From positions 124,001 to 188,000 of the forward strand of contig NZ_WIXJ01000001.1 of assembly GCF_009617575.1 (NCBI RefSeq): a stretch of 64,000 bases of DNA, written 5' to 3'. The DNA is from Rhodocyclus gracilis (GTDB lineage: Bacteria; Pseudomonadota; Gammaproteobacteria; Burkholderiales; Rhodocyclaceae). Each line of letters begins with the position of its first letter. Within the stretch, counting starts at the first letter, position 1. Position numbers and translations under genes: made by a program. A model generated the notes under the pieces. It was given only the letters and a program-made list of their open reading frames with translations, did no database searches and was not told where the DNA came from. Shown here one piece after another: positions 8,389 through 19,881 of this stretch.

Positions 8389-9783
8389 TCAGATCACCTT
8401 CGAGTAGCGCGTACGCTGGCGGTCGGCACGCAGGTAGCGGTCGAACACCATCGAGATCGCGCGCACCAGCATGCGGCCAGCCGGCAGCACGGTAATCCAC
8501 TTGTCGTCGACACGGACCAGATCGGCCTTGGCGAGTTCGCGCAGATCTTCGAGTTCGGCGGCGAAGTACTTCTTGAAATCGATCAGGTGAGCGATCTCGA
8601 TTGACTCGAGCGACAGTTCGAAGTGGCACATCAGGGACTGGATGATGGCACGACGCAGAATATCGTCGGCGTTCAACTCGATGCCCCGGAAAACCGGCAG
8701 CATGTCGTTGTCGAGGCGGTCGTAGTACTCGTCGAGCGTCTTCACGTTCTGGCTGTAGGTCGGACCGACCTTGCCAATCGACGTGACGCCGAAGGCCAGC
8801 AGATCGCAATCGGCGTGCGTCGAATAGCCCTGGAAGTTGCGGTGCAGGCGGCCCTGACGCTGCGCGACGGCAAGCTCGTCGTCCGGCTTGGCGAAGTGGT
8901 CCATGCCGATGAAGACATAGCCCGCGTCGGTCAGGCGGCGAATCGCCAGCGCCAGAATCTGCAGGCGCTGATCCGGCGTCGGCAGGTCGGCGTCGAGGAT
9001 GCGGCGTTGCGGCTTGAACAGGCTCGGCAGGTGCGCGTAGTTGTAGATCGACAGACGATCCGGGCTGGCGGCCAGCACGCGATCCAGCGTCCGGTTGAAG
9101 CCGATGACGGTCTGCTTGGGCAGGCCGTAGATGAGGTCGACGCTGATCGACTTGAAGCCATTGGCGCGCGCAGCGTCCATGACGCTGAAGGTTTCTTCTT
9201 CGCTCTGAATGCGATTGATCGCCTTCTGCACGTTCTCGTCGAAATCCTGAACGCCGATGCTCATGCGGTTGAAGCCCAGCTCGCCGAGCAGCGCCACCGT
9301 GTCGCGGCTGACGTTGCGCGGATCGACTTCGATCGAGAACTCGCCCCCTTCGACCAGATTGAAATGCTTGCGCGTCGACGCCATCAGCTGACGGATTTCG
9401 TCGTCGGCGAGGAAGGTCGGCGAACCACCGCCCCAGTGCAGTTGTGCCACATCACGATCACCGTCGAGGTAGCTCGCCTGCAGCGACATTTCCTTGTCGA
9501 GATACTGCAGATACTTGGCCGAACGACCGTGATCCTTGGTGATGATCTTGCTGCAGCCGCAGTAGTAGCAGATCGTGTTGCAGAAGGGGATGTGAAAGTA
9601 TAATGAGAGCTGTTTTTTGACCCCACCGATGTTGCGCTTGCCCAGCCACAGCTTGTAGGCCTCCGGATCGAAGGCTTCAACGAAGCGGTCCGCCGTCGGG
9701 TACGACGTGTAGCGAGGCCCGTTGACGTCGAAGCGACGGATGATTTCGGGATCGAAGATTACGTTGGCTGCAGCATTGGTCAT
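8389..9783 (-). CDS. hemN: Oxygen-independent coproporphyrinogen III oxidase HemN
   Basis: 464-residue radical-SAM enzyme that decarboxylates coproporphyrinogen III to protoporphyrinogen IX without oxygen. The N-terminus has YTSYPTADRF (25-34). HIPFCNTICYYCGC (64-77) carries the Cys68/Cys72/Cys75 cluster ligands plus the Cys77 typical of true HemN rather than HemW. GGGSP follows, and the C-terminal HemN domain is present. An in-frame extension to 9912 exists, but the start at 9783 (MTNAAANVIF) matches the family length. The gene diverges from fnr, and an FNR-like box lies 116 bp upstream, consistent with induction at low oxygen. Confidence 0.96.
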   Translation of the reverse strand: MTNAAANVIFDPEIIRRFDVNGPRYTSYPTADRFVEAFDPEAYKLWLGKRNIGGVKKQLSLYFHIPFCNTICYYCGCSKIITKDHGRSAKYLQYLDKEMSLQASYLDGDRDVAQLHWGGGSPTFLADDEIRQLMASTRKHFNLVEGGEFSIEVDPRNVSRDTVALLGELGFNRMSIGVQDFDENVQKAINRIQSEEETFSVMDAARANGFKSISVDLIYGLPKQTVIGFNRTLDRVLAASPDRLSIYNYAHLPSLFKPQRRILDADLPTPDQRLQILALAIRRLTDAGYVFIGMDHFAKPDDELAVAQRQGRLHRNFQGYSTHADCDLLAFGVTSIGKVGPTYSQNVKTLDEYYDRLDNDMLPVFRGIELNADDILRRAIIQSLMCHFELSLESIEIAHLIDFKKYFAAELEDLRELAKADLVRVDDKWITVLPAGRMLVRAISMVFDRYLRADRQRTRYSKVI

Positions 9784-9898
9784 GTTGTCTCTCAGCACGA
9801 TATCCGGTGGAATCTCGGTGGTTCGGCACCCCTTGTACGCGTGGCACGCCGGGCGGTGTTGGGTGGCGGGATTATCAAGCGCGAGTGCAGCGAGCAGG

Positions 9899-9912
9899 TT
9901 GACGTGGATCAA
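9899..9912. promoter_or_regulatory. FNR-type binding site
   Basis: TTGAC-GTGG-ATCAA, one base from the FNR consensus TTGAT-N4-ATCAA. It lies in the divergent hemN/fnr intergenic region, 35 bp before the fnr start codon and 116 bp before the hemN start. It could repress fnr (autoregulation) and/or activate hemN. The site match is seen; its use is inferred. Confidence 0.7.
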
Positions 9913-9947
9913 ACGGCCTCATTGGCCCGGAATGTCGAAGGAAGCCC

Positions 9948-10691
9948 ATGCCCCAGAACAACGCGGCGAAAAAAATTACGCTTGAGGTCGTCAAGACCGC
10001 TTGTTCCAACTGCAATCTGCGCGAATTGTGCATGCCGCTCGGCCTGAGCCGTCAGGAAATCGAACGGCTCGATGAGATGGTTTCCTCCCGCCGTCGTCTG
10101 CGCCGCGGCGAGCACCTGTATCGCGCGGGCGAACATTTCGACGCCATCTACGCGATCAGGAGCGGCTTCTTCAAAACCGACGTCCTCATCGAAGACGGTC
10201 GCGATCAGGTCACCGGCTTCCAGATGACCGGCGAACTGCTCGGCCTCGATGGAATCAGCACCGAAGCGCACTCATGCAACGCCGTGGCGCTCGAGGACAG
10301 CGAAGTCTGCGTCATTCCCTTCTCGCACCTCGAAGGCCTGTCGCGCGAGATCCGCACCCTGCAGCACCACTTCCACAAGGTGATGAGCCGCGAAATCGTC
10401 CGCGACCACGGCGTCATGATGCTGCTCGGCACGATGCGCGCCGAAGAGCGACTCGCCGCCTTCCTGCTCAATCTCTCCCAGCGTTTTACCGCGCGCGGCT
10501 ACTCGCCAGCCGAGTTCTACCTGCGCATGACGCGCGACGAGATCGGCAGCTACCTCGGCCTCAAGCTCGAAACCGTCAGCCGCGCCTTCTCGCGCTTCCA
10601 GGAAGAAGGCCTGATCGCCGTACAGCAGAAGTACGTGCGCATTCTTGACACCGACGGCCTGAAAAAGCTGATGTCGCATCAGCGCGGCTAA
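9948..10691 (+). CDS. fnr: FNR-family oxygen-sensing transcriptional regulator
   Basis: 247-residue CRP/FNR regulator. The N-terminal cysteines Cys19, Cys22 and Cys28 have the Cx2Cx5C spacing of E. coli FNR, and Cys121 (EVCVIPF) matches the fourth [4Fe-4S] ligand. A cyclic-nucleotide-like beta-roll spans about 35-150. The C-terminal helix-turn-helix reads DEIGSYLGLKLETVSRAFSR, with the E..SR recognition residues for TTGAT half-sites. It should act as an anaerobic activator/repressor. Divergent from hemN with an FNR box in between. The ATG at 9948 follows GAAGGAAG. Confidence 0.95.
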   Translation: MPQNNAAKKITLEVVKTACSNCNLRELCMPLGLSRQEIERLDEMVSSRRRLRRGEHLYRAGEHFDAIYAIRSGFFKTDVLIEDGRDQVTGFQMTGELLGLDGISTEAHSCNAVALEDSEVCVIPFSHLEGLSREIRTLQHHFHKVMSREIVRDHGVMMLLGTMRAEERLAAFLLNLSQRFTARGYSPAEFYLRMTRDEIGSYLGLKLETVSRAFSRFQEEGLIAVQQKYVRILDTDGLKKLMSHQRG

Positions 10692-10937
10692 GCCCCGACG
10701 CCGCACACCTGCCCCACGGGCACCACGCCACTCCGCTGCCCTTCGGCGCGGAACTGCGGTGTTCATCGCCGCCCCTCGCCATGTTGGCCCCGTCGTTGAC
10801 CGGACGCGCTCACGCCCCCTCGTCCGACCTCGCCCGGTCCACCACGCGGACCCCTCTGACGGCAGACGCCGCCATCACGCACCGCCCCACCGCCAACGAC
10901 ATCGTCGCCCTGCCCTCGCGGGCCGGCAGCAGCTAAC

Positions 10938-13605
<2,668 letters not shown>

Positions 13606-13721
13606 CCGCCACCGCTAGCGGACAACACCGGCGCGGCGCCGACGCGCCTTCCTGTTGCCCACGCCTGCGACCTATTTCGATCTTTTCCACCTTTTCCCAC
13701 CACCTGCCAGCCACTCACGCA

Positions 13722-15095
13722 ATGCCACACGACGCCAAACCCGCCGTCCTCGGCCTCATCGGCAATACGCCGCTGGTCGAAGTCACCCGCCTCGACACCG
13801 GACTCTGTCAGCTCTTCCTCAAACTCGAATCGCAAAATCCCGCCGGCTCGATCAAGGACCGCGTCGGTCTGTCGATGATCGAAACGGCCGAACGCGATGG
13901 TCGCCTGCTGCCCGGCGGCACCATCATCGAGGCCACCGCCGGCAATACCGGGCTGGGCCTCGCGCTGGTCGCCCGCGCCAAGGGCTACCGCATCATCCTG
14001 GTCGTGCCCGACAAGATGTCGACCGAGAAAATCCTCCACCTCAAGGCGCTGGGAGCCGATGTGCGCATCACCCGCTCCGACGTCGGCAAGGGCCACCCCG
14101 ACTATTATCAGGACTACGCCGCGCGTATCGCCGCCGCCATTCCGGGCGCCTTCTTTGCCGATCAGTTCAACAACCCCGCCAATCCGGCCGCCCATGAGCA
14201 ATCGACCGGACCCGAGATATGGGCGCAGACCGGGCACGATGTGGACGCCATCGTCTGTGGCGTCGGCTCATCCGGCACGCTCACCGGGCTGACGCGCTTT
14301 TTTGCGCGCGCCAATCCGGCCGTAGAGTTCGTCCTTGCCGACCCGCAAGGCTCGGTGCTGACCGACTATGTGCATCACGGCAAATTCGGGGCAGCCGGCT
14401 CATGGGCCGTCGAAGGCATCGGCGAAGACTTCATCCCGCCCATCGCCGATTTCTCCGGCGTCAAACACGCCTACCTGATTCCCGACGAAGAGAGCTTTGC
14501 CACCGCCCGCGAGCTGCTGCGGGCCGAGGGCATTCTCGCCGGCTCGTCGACGGGCACCCTGCTCGCCGCCGCGCTGCGCTTCTGCCGCGAACAGAAGACG
14601 CCGAAACGCGTCGTCTCCTTCGTCTGCGATACCGGCACCCGCTACCTGTCGAAAATCTACAACGACAACTGGATGGTCGACCAAGGCCTGCTGCATCGCC
14701 CGCTCTTCGGCGATCTGCGCGATGTCATCGCCCGCCGCTTCGAAGACGGCTCGGTGGTCAGCGTCGCCCCCGACGACACGCTGCAAACCGTCTTCCAGCG
14801 CATGCGCTACGCCGAGGTGTCGCAACTGCCGGTCATCGACAACGGTCGTATCGTCGGCCTGATCGACGAATCCGACGTACTCTTCCGCGTCCAGGCCGAC
14901 AGCACCGCCTTCAAGAGCGCCGCTCGCTCGGCGATGTCGGAATCGCTGGAAACCCTGCCGCCGGACGCCAGCCTCGACGCGCTGCAAAAAACGCTCGATC
15001 GCGGCCTCGTCGTCATCATCGCCGACGAACAGCGCTTCTACGGCCTCGTCACCCGCTTCGACCTTCTCAACCATCTGCGGAAGAAATTTGCATGA
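13722..15095 (+). CDS. cbs: Cystathionine beta-synthase with C-terminal CBS domains
   Basis: 457-residue fold-type II PLP enzyme that condenses serine with homocysteine to cystathionine, the first step of reverse transsulfuration. Lys45 in NPAGSIKDRVG is the PLP lysine; the GNTGLGLA phosphate loop and GSSGTLTG motif are present. Residues about 335-455 form two CBS modules that usually bind adenosyl ligands. Bacterial O-acetylserine sulfhydrylases lack these modules, which favours Cbs. Its stop overlaps the next start (ATGA at 15092-15095), so it forms an operon with the gamma-lyase. Confidence 0.92.
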   Translation: MPHDAKPAVLGLIGNTPLVEVTRLDTGLCQLFLKLESQNPAGSIKDRVGLSMIETAERDGRLLPGGTIIEATAGNTGLGLALVARAKGYRIILVVPDKMSTEKILHLKALGADVRITRSDVGKGHPDYYQDYAARIAAAIPGAFFADQFNNPANPAAHEQSTGPEIWAQTGHDVDAIVCGVGSSGTLTGLTRFFARANPAVEFVLADPQGSVLTDYVHHGKFGAAGSWAVEGIGEDFIPPIADFSGVKHAYLIPDEESFATARELLRAEGILAGSSTGTLLAAALRFCREQKTPKRVVSFVCDTGTRYLSKIYNDNWMVDQGLLHRPLFGDLRDVIARRFEDGSVVSVAPDDTLQTVFQRMRYAEVSQLPVIDNGRIVGLIDESDVLFRVQADSTAFKSAARSAMSESLETLPPDASLDALQKTLDRGLVVIIADEQRFYGLVTRFDLLNHLRKKFA

Positions 15096-16279
15096 GCACC
15101 CCCGCCACACCGGTCACGCGCCACGGCTTCGGCACCCGCGTCATTCACGCCGGGCAGTCGCCCGACCCCACGACCGGCGCCGTCATGCCGCCGATCTACG
15201 CCAACTCCACCTACGTTCAGGACAGCCCCGGCGTACACAAAGGCCTCGACTACGGGCGCTCGCACAACCCGACGCGCTGGGCCTTTGAACGCTGCGTCGC
15301 CGACCTCGAATCGGGGGTGCAGGCCTTCGCCTTCGCCTCCGGGCTGGCGGCGATTGCCACGGTGCTGGAAACGCTCGACGCCGGCGCCCACATCATCGCC
15401 GGTGACGATCTCTACGGCGGCACCTACCGCCTGCTCGAACGCGTGCGTCGTCGCAGCGCCGCCCTCTCGTTCAGCTTCGTCGACCTGACCGACCTCGACG
15501 CGCTCGCCGCCGCCGTGCGGCCAGAAACGCGCATGCTGCTGATCGAGACGCCGAGCAACCCGCTGCTCAAGCTCGCCGATCTCGATGCGCTGGCGGCCTT
15601 TTGCCGGCAACACAATCTCATCGCCGTGGCTGACAACACCTTCGCCACGCCCTGGGTGCAGCGGCCGCTGGAGCACGGCTTCGACATCGTCGTGCACTCG
15701 ACGACCAAGTACCTGAACGGCCATTCGGATGTAATCGGCGGCGTCGCCATCGTCAGCGGCGAGGCGCGGAACGCGGCCCTGCGGGAGAGCGTCGGTTTCC
15801 TGCAAAACGCCGTCGGCGCCATCGCCGGCCCCTTCGACGCCTTCCTCGCCCTGCGCGGCCTCAAGACGCTGAACGTCCGCATGCAGCGGCATTGCGACAA
15901 TGCCCTCGCCCTCGCCGGCTGGCTGGAAGCGCACGACAAAGTTCGCCGCGTGCGCTATCCGGGGCTCGCCTCACACCCGCAACACGCACTGGCACAGCGG
16001 CAGATGCGCGGCTTCGGCGGCATGATTTCGCTCGAACTCGCCACCGATCTCGCCGGCGCCCGGCGTTTTCTCGAAGCCACCGAGCTATTCACCCTCGCCG
16101 AGAGCCTCGGCGGCGTCGAAAGCCTGATCGAGCATCCGGCGATCATGACGCACGCGACCATTCCGGCCGCGCAACGGGCAGCGTTGGGCATCAGCGACTC
16201 GCTGGTGCGCCTGTCGGTCGGCATCGAAGACCTGCCCGACCTGCAACACGACCTCGCACACGCGCTCGACGCCGTGTAA
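15092..16279 (+). CDS. Cystathionine gamma-lyase/gamma-synthase family PLP enzyme
   Basis: 395-residue Cys/Met metabolism PLP enzyme; Lys206 in HSTTKYLNGHSDVIGG is the cofactor lysine. It starts at the ATG overlapping the cbs stop; the longer in-frame extension back to 14219 reads through cbs in another frame and is not real. Coupling to cbs supports a role as cystathionine gamma-lyase, splitting cystathionine into cysteine, 2-oxobutyrate and ammonia. Gamma-synthase activity cannot be excluded from the sequence. With metY/metX just upstream, the cluster carries sulfide through homocysteine to cysteine. Confidence 0.9.
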   Translation: MSTPATPVTRHGFGTRVIHAGQSPDPTTGAVMPPIYANSTYVQDSPGVHKGLDYGRSHNPTRWAFERCVADLESGVQAFAFASGLAAIATVLETLDAGAHIIAGDDLYGGTYRLLERVRRRSAALSFSFVDLTDLDALAAAVRPETRMLLIETPSNPLLKLADLDALAAFCRQHNLIAVADNTFATPWVQRPLEHGFDIVVHSTTKYLNGHSDVIGGVAIVSGEARNAALRESVGFLQNAVGAIAGPFDAFLALRGLKTLNVRMQRHCDNALALAGWLEAHDKVRRVRYPGLASHPQHALAQRQMRGFGGMISLELATDLAGARRFLEATELFTLAESLGGVESLIEHPAIMTHATIPAAQRAALGISDSLVRLSVGIEDLPDLQHDLAHALDAV

Positions 16280-16304
16280 GGCTCGTCTCCGGGGGCGAAA
16301 CCGC

Positions 16305-17009
16305 TTACGGCGCGCCCCCGGCCACACTCCTGCCGGCGCGGCAACTCGCCAGTTGTCCGGAGCGATCCAGCGCACTCAGCCAGGCCGCCAACTGCTGCGC
16401 GAGATCATCGCTCGTCGCGACGAGGGCACGAACGCCGCCGGCCGCATCGGCGCTGCCGGCGGCCTGCCGCAGCGAAAACGACTGCCGCGCAATCAGCCGG
16501 CGTTCGCCGTCGACCAGCGACGCCTCGCCCTGCAAGCGCCCCTGACTGACGGCCGCCTGCTCAAAGACCTGCGCGAATTCCTGCACGTCGACGCGCACCT
16601 GACAATCGAGCGCTGCATTGCTGTTCAGCCCCGCCGTGCCGAGGCTTTGGCGCAAACGCTGCGCCAGCAGCTGCGTCGGCGAGCCTGCCCAGCGGCTGGC
16701 GGCGTATTCGCGCAGACGCAGGCTGTCGTCGTAAGCCAGACGATAGACGATGGCCGGACTGTCGAGCCAGGCGGGCGCCTTGACCTCGACGCTCACATAC
16801 GAAAATGCAGTCCCCACCCGCGCAGCCGGCGGGCCGAAATCATAGACAGTCGCGGGCGCCGTCGCCCGCCCGCCGACGGCGCAAGCGCCGAGCAGCAAGG
16901 CAGCGCCAATGCTCAACAGCGGGGCCAGCGGTTTTTGCCGGGGCGAATGCCGTAGTGGGTGCGGTTGCGAGTGCTGTTGCAAGGTAGTCACGGACTTCCT
17001 CTCCTTCAC
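16305..17009 (-). CDS. PqiC/ABC-transport auxiliary lipoprotein
   Basis: 234-residue lipoprotein with a long basic n-region, a hydrophobic stretch and a lipobox LLLGAC (acylated Cys about 43). The body matches the ABC-type transport auxiliary lipoprotein family (PqiC-like), found with MCE transporters. The start overlaps the stop of the MCE gene (ATGA, 17006-17009). It is the last gene of the mlaE-mlaF-mlaD-like operon and probably anchors the MCE assembly at the outer membrane. Confidence 0.82.
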   Translation of the reverse strand: MKERKSVTTLQQHSQPHPLRHSPRQKPLAPLLSIGAALLLGACAVGGRATAPATVYDFGPPAARVGTAFSYVSVEVKAPAWLDSPAIVYRLAYDDSLRLREYAASRWAGSPTQLLAQRLRQSLGTAGLNSNAALDCQVRVDVQEFAQVFEQAAVSQGRLQGEASLVDGERRLIARQSFSLRQAAGSADAAGGVRALVATSDDLAQQLAAWLSALDRSGQLASCRAGRSVAGGAP

Positions 17010-17941
17010 GGGGTCTGCCGAAGCGGCGGCGCCACGAAACCGGCTTCGCCAGGCCCGGGCGCGGCGGCGGGCGGGCCAAAGACGAGACTTTGCGGCGACG
17101 ATTCCAGTTGCTGCAAAACACGGTTGAGCTGGCGCGAGGTCGTCGCCAGATCCGTCAACACCTCATTGACGCGGGCCGGCAAGGCGCCGGCACCGCCCGA
17201 CGAAGCATCGCCGAGAGCACGGTCGAGCTTGTCACTACTGGCCTTGACGCTGGCGAGCGTGGCGCGGGCGTCGGCAACCAGCGGCGCGGCCTCGGCGGAA
17301 GCGCTTTCCAGACGGTTCAGCGAGACACTGAGCGCGCGCACGTTCTCCGGCGACAGCAGTTGCCGCAGTTGCGCCGCCACCTGGGCAACGTCGCGGGCGC
17401 CGTTATCGGCACTCGCCAGCGCACTGGTGAGGTGTTGCCGGTTCTCGCCGCCCAGCAACAGATTCATCGACGTCAGCAGATCGCGCGCCTGCCGCATGGC
17501 CTCGCCGCCGACTTGCGACAGCTCTTCGATCAGCGAGGTCTGCATGGCAATGCGTGGCGGATTGTCGGCATTACCAAGCAGCGGCGTCGGATCGCCGCCG
17601 GTATCTTCGAGCAGGACGTAGGCAATGCCGGTAATTCCCTGATAGTCGAGCTTGGCGGTCGTTCCGCGCGTCACCGGGACGTTTTCGTTGACGCTGATGC
17701 GCACGAAGATGTTGCGCGGATCCTTCGGATCGAGCGTGATCGATTGCACCTTGCCGACGCCGATCCCGCGATAGCGCACCTGCCCCTGCGGCCCCAGACC
17801 GGTGACGTTCTGACGGGCGACGACGATGTAATCGCGCGTCACTTCGCGCTTGCCGCCGAACCACCACAGCGAAGCCACGACGGCAAGCAGCAGTGAGAGG
17901 GTGAATACACCGGCGATCAGCGCGTGTGAGCGGTTTTCCAT
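17006..17941 (-). CDS. mlaD: MCE/MlaD-family periplasmic substrate-binding protein
   Basis: 311 residues: N-terminal membrane anchor (about 8-28), then an MCE domain (about 38-120, with GLxxGxxVRYRGIxVGxVxxI), followed by a long helical tail. The start at 17941 (MENRSHALIAG) follows GGAG and matches family starts; the longer frame to 18088 is rejected because it overlaps the ATPase gene. MCE proteins form hexameric rings that carry lipids between the membranes. The helical tail may form the tunnel seen in longer MCE proteins (inference). Confidence 0.9.
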   Translation of the reverse strand: MENRSHALIAGVFTLSLLLAVVASLWWFGGKREVTRDYIVVARQNVTGLGPQGQVRYRGIGVGKVQSITLDPKDPRNIFVRISVNENVPVTRGTTAKLDYQGITGIAYVLLEDTGGDPTPLLGNADNPPRIAMQTSLIEELSQVGGEAMRQARDLLTSMNLLLGGENRQHLTSALASADNGARDVAQVAAQLRQLLSPENVRALSVSLNRLESASAEAAPLVADARATLASVKASSDKLDRALGDASSGGAGALPARVNEVLTDLATTSRQLNRVLQQLESSPQSLVFGPPAAAPGPGEAGFVAPPLRQTP

Positions 17942-17951
17942 GGCAACTCCA

Positions 17952-18758
17952 TTAGCGGGCGGCGGCTTGCAAGGCCGCCTGTGCGCGTTCGGACGCAAAA
18001 AAACGGCGGGTAAAAGGATGATCCATCGACGCCACTTCGGCGAGCGTGCCGCAGGCGACGATACGCTGGTCAGCCAGCGCGGCAACACGCGTCGCCAATC
18101 CCGCCAGGGTGTCGAGGTCGTGCGTCACCATGACGACGCTGAAGCCGAGTTCGCGTTGCAGCGTGCGGATCAGCGTGACAAAGCTGGCGCTCCGATCCGG
18201 GTCGAGTCCCGCCGTCGGCTCGTCCAGCACCAGCAACTCGGGCTCGAGCGCCAGCGCACGCGCCAGCGCCACCCGCTTGACCATGCCGCCAGAGAGCTCG
18301 GCCGGCATCAGCGCGCCATGCGATGGCTCCAGCTCGACCATCGCCAGCTTCACGCGCACCAGATCGTTGATCAGGTCTTCGTCGAGCTGGCGCAACTCAC
18401 GCAGGGGAAACGCGATGTTGTCGGCGACCGACAGCGCCGAATACAGCGCCCCCTGCTGGAAGAGCATGCCGAAGCGGCGACGCACCCGGCGACGCAACTC
18501 CGGATCGTCGCTCTGCACGGGGGAGCCGAACAATTCGACCGTTCCCTGACTCGGCGCCAGCAGGCCGACGATCTCCCGCAACAGCGTCGTCTTGCCGCTG
18601 CCGGAGCCGCCCACCAGACCGAGCATTTCGCCGGCGGCGACCGTCAGATCGATATCGCGATGCACGACGGTCTCGCCGAAACGCGTCCACAGGCCACGAA
18701 TCGCGATGACCGGCGCGTTCTCCGGACTGGCGGCGGGGAGGGAATGATGGCCGAGCAT
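17952..18758 (-). CDS. mlaF: MlaF-like ABC transporter ATPase
   Basis: 268-residue ABC ATPase: Walker A GGSGSGKTTL (50-59), signature LSGGMVKRVALARAL, Walker B LLVLDEPTAGLDPD, and the switch histidine in VMVTHDL. It energises the MCE lipid transporter with the MlaE-like permease upstream; stop and start overlap as TGATG at 18756-18760. The gene lies 10 bp before the MCE gene. Confidence 0.93.
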   Translation of the reverse strand: MLGHHSLPAASPENAPVIAIRGLWTRFGETVVHRDIDLTVAAGEMLGLVGGSGSGKTTLLREIVGLLAPSQGTVELFGSPVQSDDPELRRRVRRRFGMLFQQGALYSALSVADNIAFPLRELRQLDEDLINDLVRVKLAMVELEPSHGALMPAELSGGMVKRVALARALALEPELLVLDEPTAGLDPDRSASFVTLIRTLQRELGFSVVMVTHDLDTLAGLATRVAALADQRIVACGTLAEVASMDHPFTRRFFASERAQAALQAAAR

Positions 18759-19873
18759 CAGGGAATCCCCTGACTGCGCGTCAGCACCGCGAACACGGCA
18801 TCGACGATGATGACAGCGGTAATCGAGGTCACCACCGAACTCGTCGTTCCGGCGGACAGGCTCTCGGTATTCGGGCGAACGCGCAGCCCGAAATAGCAGG
18901 CGACAAGCCCGACCAGCACGCCGAAGGCGACGCCTTTACCCAGGCCGATGAAAATGTTGGCCACCGGCACCACCTTCGGCAAAGTGTCGATGAAATAGGC
19001 GTAGGAAAGCCCCATCTCGAGATGCGCCGAAACCATGCCGCCGAGCATGCCCGCCGCCGAGCACCACAGGACAAGCAAGGGCGTCGCCAGCGACAGCGCC
19101 AGCACCTTCGGCAACACCAGCCGCAAGGAGCTTGAAATCCCCATCGTCGCCAGCGCGTCAATTTCTTCGGTCACGCGCATGACGCCGATCTGCGCCGTCA
19201 TGGCCGAGCCGGAACGCCCGGCCACCAGCACGGCCACCAGCACCGGCCCCAGTTCGCGGATGACGCTGATGCCGAGCAGATTGACGATGAAAACATCCGC
19301 ACCGAAGGTCTTCAGTTGCAGCGACGACAGATACGACAGCACAACGCCGATGAGAAAGCCGACCAGAGCGACCACCGGCAGCGCCTGCGCACCGCTCTTG
19401 TACAGCGTCGCCGAAAACTCGCGCCAGGGAATATCGCGGGGATGCCCGATCAGATAGATCAGATCGAGCACTATCTGTCCGATCAGGGCGATGACGCCGA
19501 GACTGTGCTCGAGCAGCGTCAGCGTGCCTCGCCCGACCAGCAGCAAGGGAGTCGCCGGATCGTAGGGGGCGCGGACGGCGCGCACAGGCAGCGTGACGCC
19601 CGCCGCCCGCACCAGAACGCGTCGGTGCGTCTCGGAGATCGCTGTCTCATCCGGCCAACGTTCTCCCCAGGCCCGCCACAAGAGCAAGGCGCCGACGCTA
19701 TCGAGGCGCGTCACCGCCCGCAAATCCCAGTGCGCCGAACGGGCGTTCAGCTGCCGCAAACGCGCGTCGAGTACGGAAAGCTGCGGACCGAGCGTCGCCA
19801 GAGTCCAGTCGCCGGCCAGCCGCGCTTGCACAAGGCCCCCCTGCACCTCGTCGTCAAGCGTGGCCGGGCTCAT
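18758..19873 (-). CDS. mlaE: MlaE-like permease with N-terminal STAS domain
   Basis: 371 residues. Residues about 120-371 are the MlaE permease (LxGxVLSYLSSLQLKxFGA, GRSGSAMTAQIGVMRVTEEIDAL). Residues 1-115 look like a STAS/MlaB domain (LDxRAVTRLDSVGALLLW), so the small cytoplasmic subunit MlaB is fused to the permease here. First gene of the four-gene lipid-transport operon, starting 8 bp downstream of the exopolyphosphatase stop on the same strand, so read-through from ppx is possible. Confidence 0.9.
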   Translation of the reverse strand: MSPATLDDEVQGGLVQARLAGDWTLATLGPQLSVLDARLRQLNARSAHWDLRAVTRLDSVGALLLWRAWGERWPDETAISETHRRVLVRAAGVTLPVRAVRAPYDPATPLLLVGRGTLTLLEHSLGVIALIGQIVLDLIYLIGHPRDIPWREFSATLYKSGAQALPVVALVGFLIGVVLSYLSSLQLKTFGADVFIVNLLGISVIRELGPVLVAVLVAGRSGSAMTAQIGVMRVTEEIDALATMGISSSLRLVLPKVLALSLATPLLVLWCSAAGMLGGMVSAHLEMGLSYAYFIDTLPKVVPVANIFIGLGKGVAFGVLVGLVACYFGLRVRPNTESLSAGTTSSVVTSITAVIIVDAVFAVLTRSQGIP

Positions 19874-19881
19874 CGCTGCGC

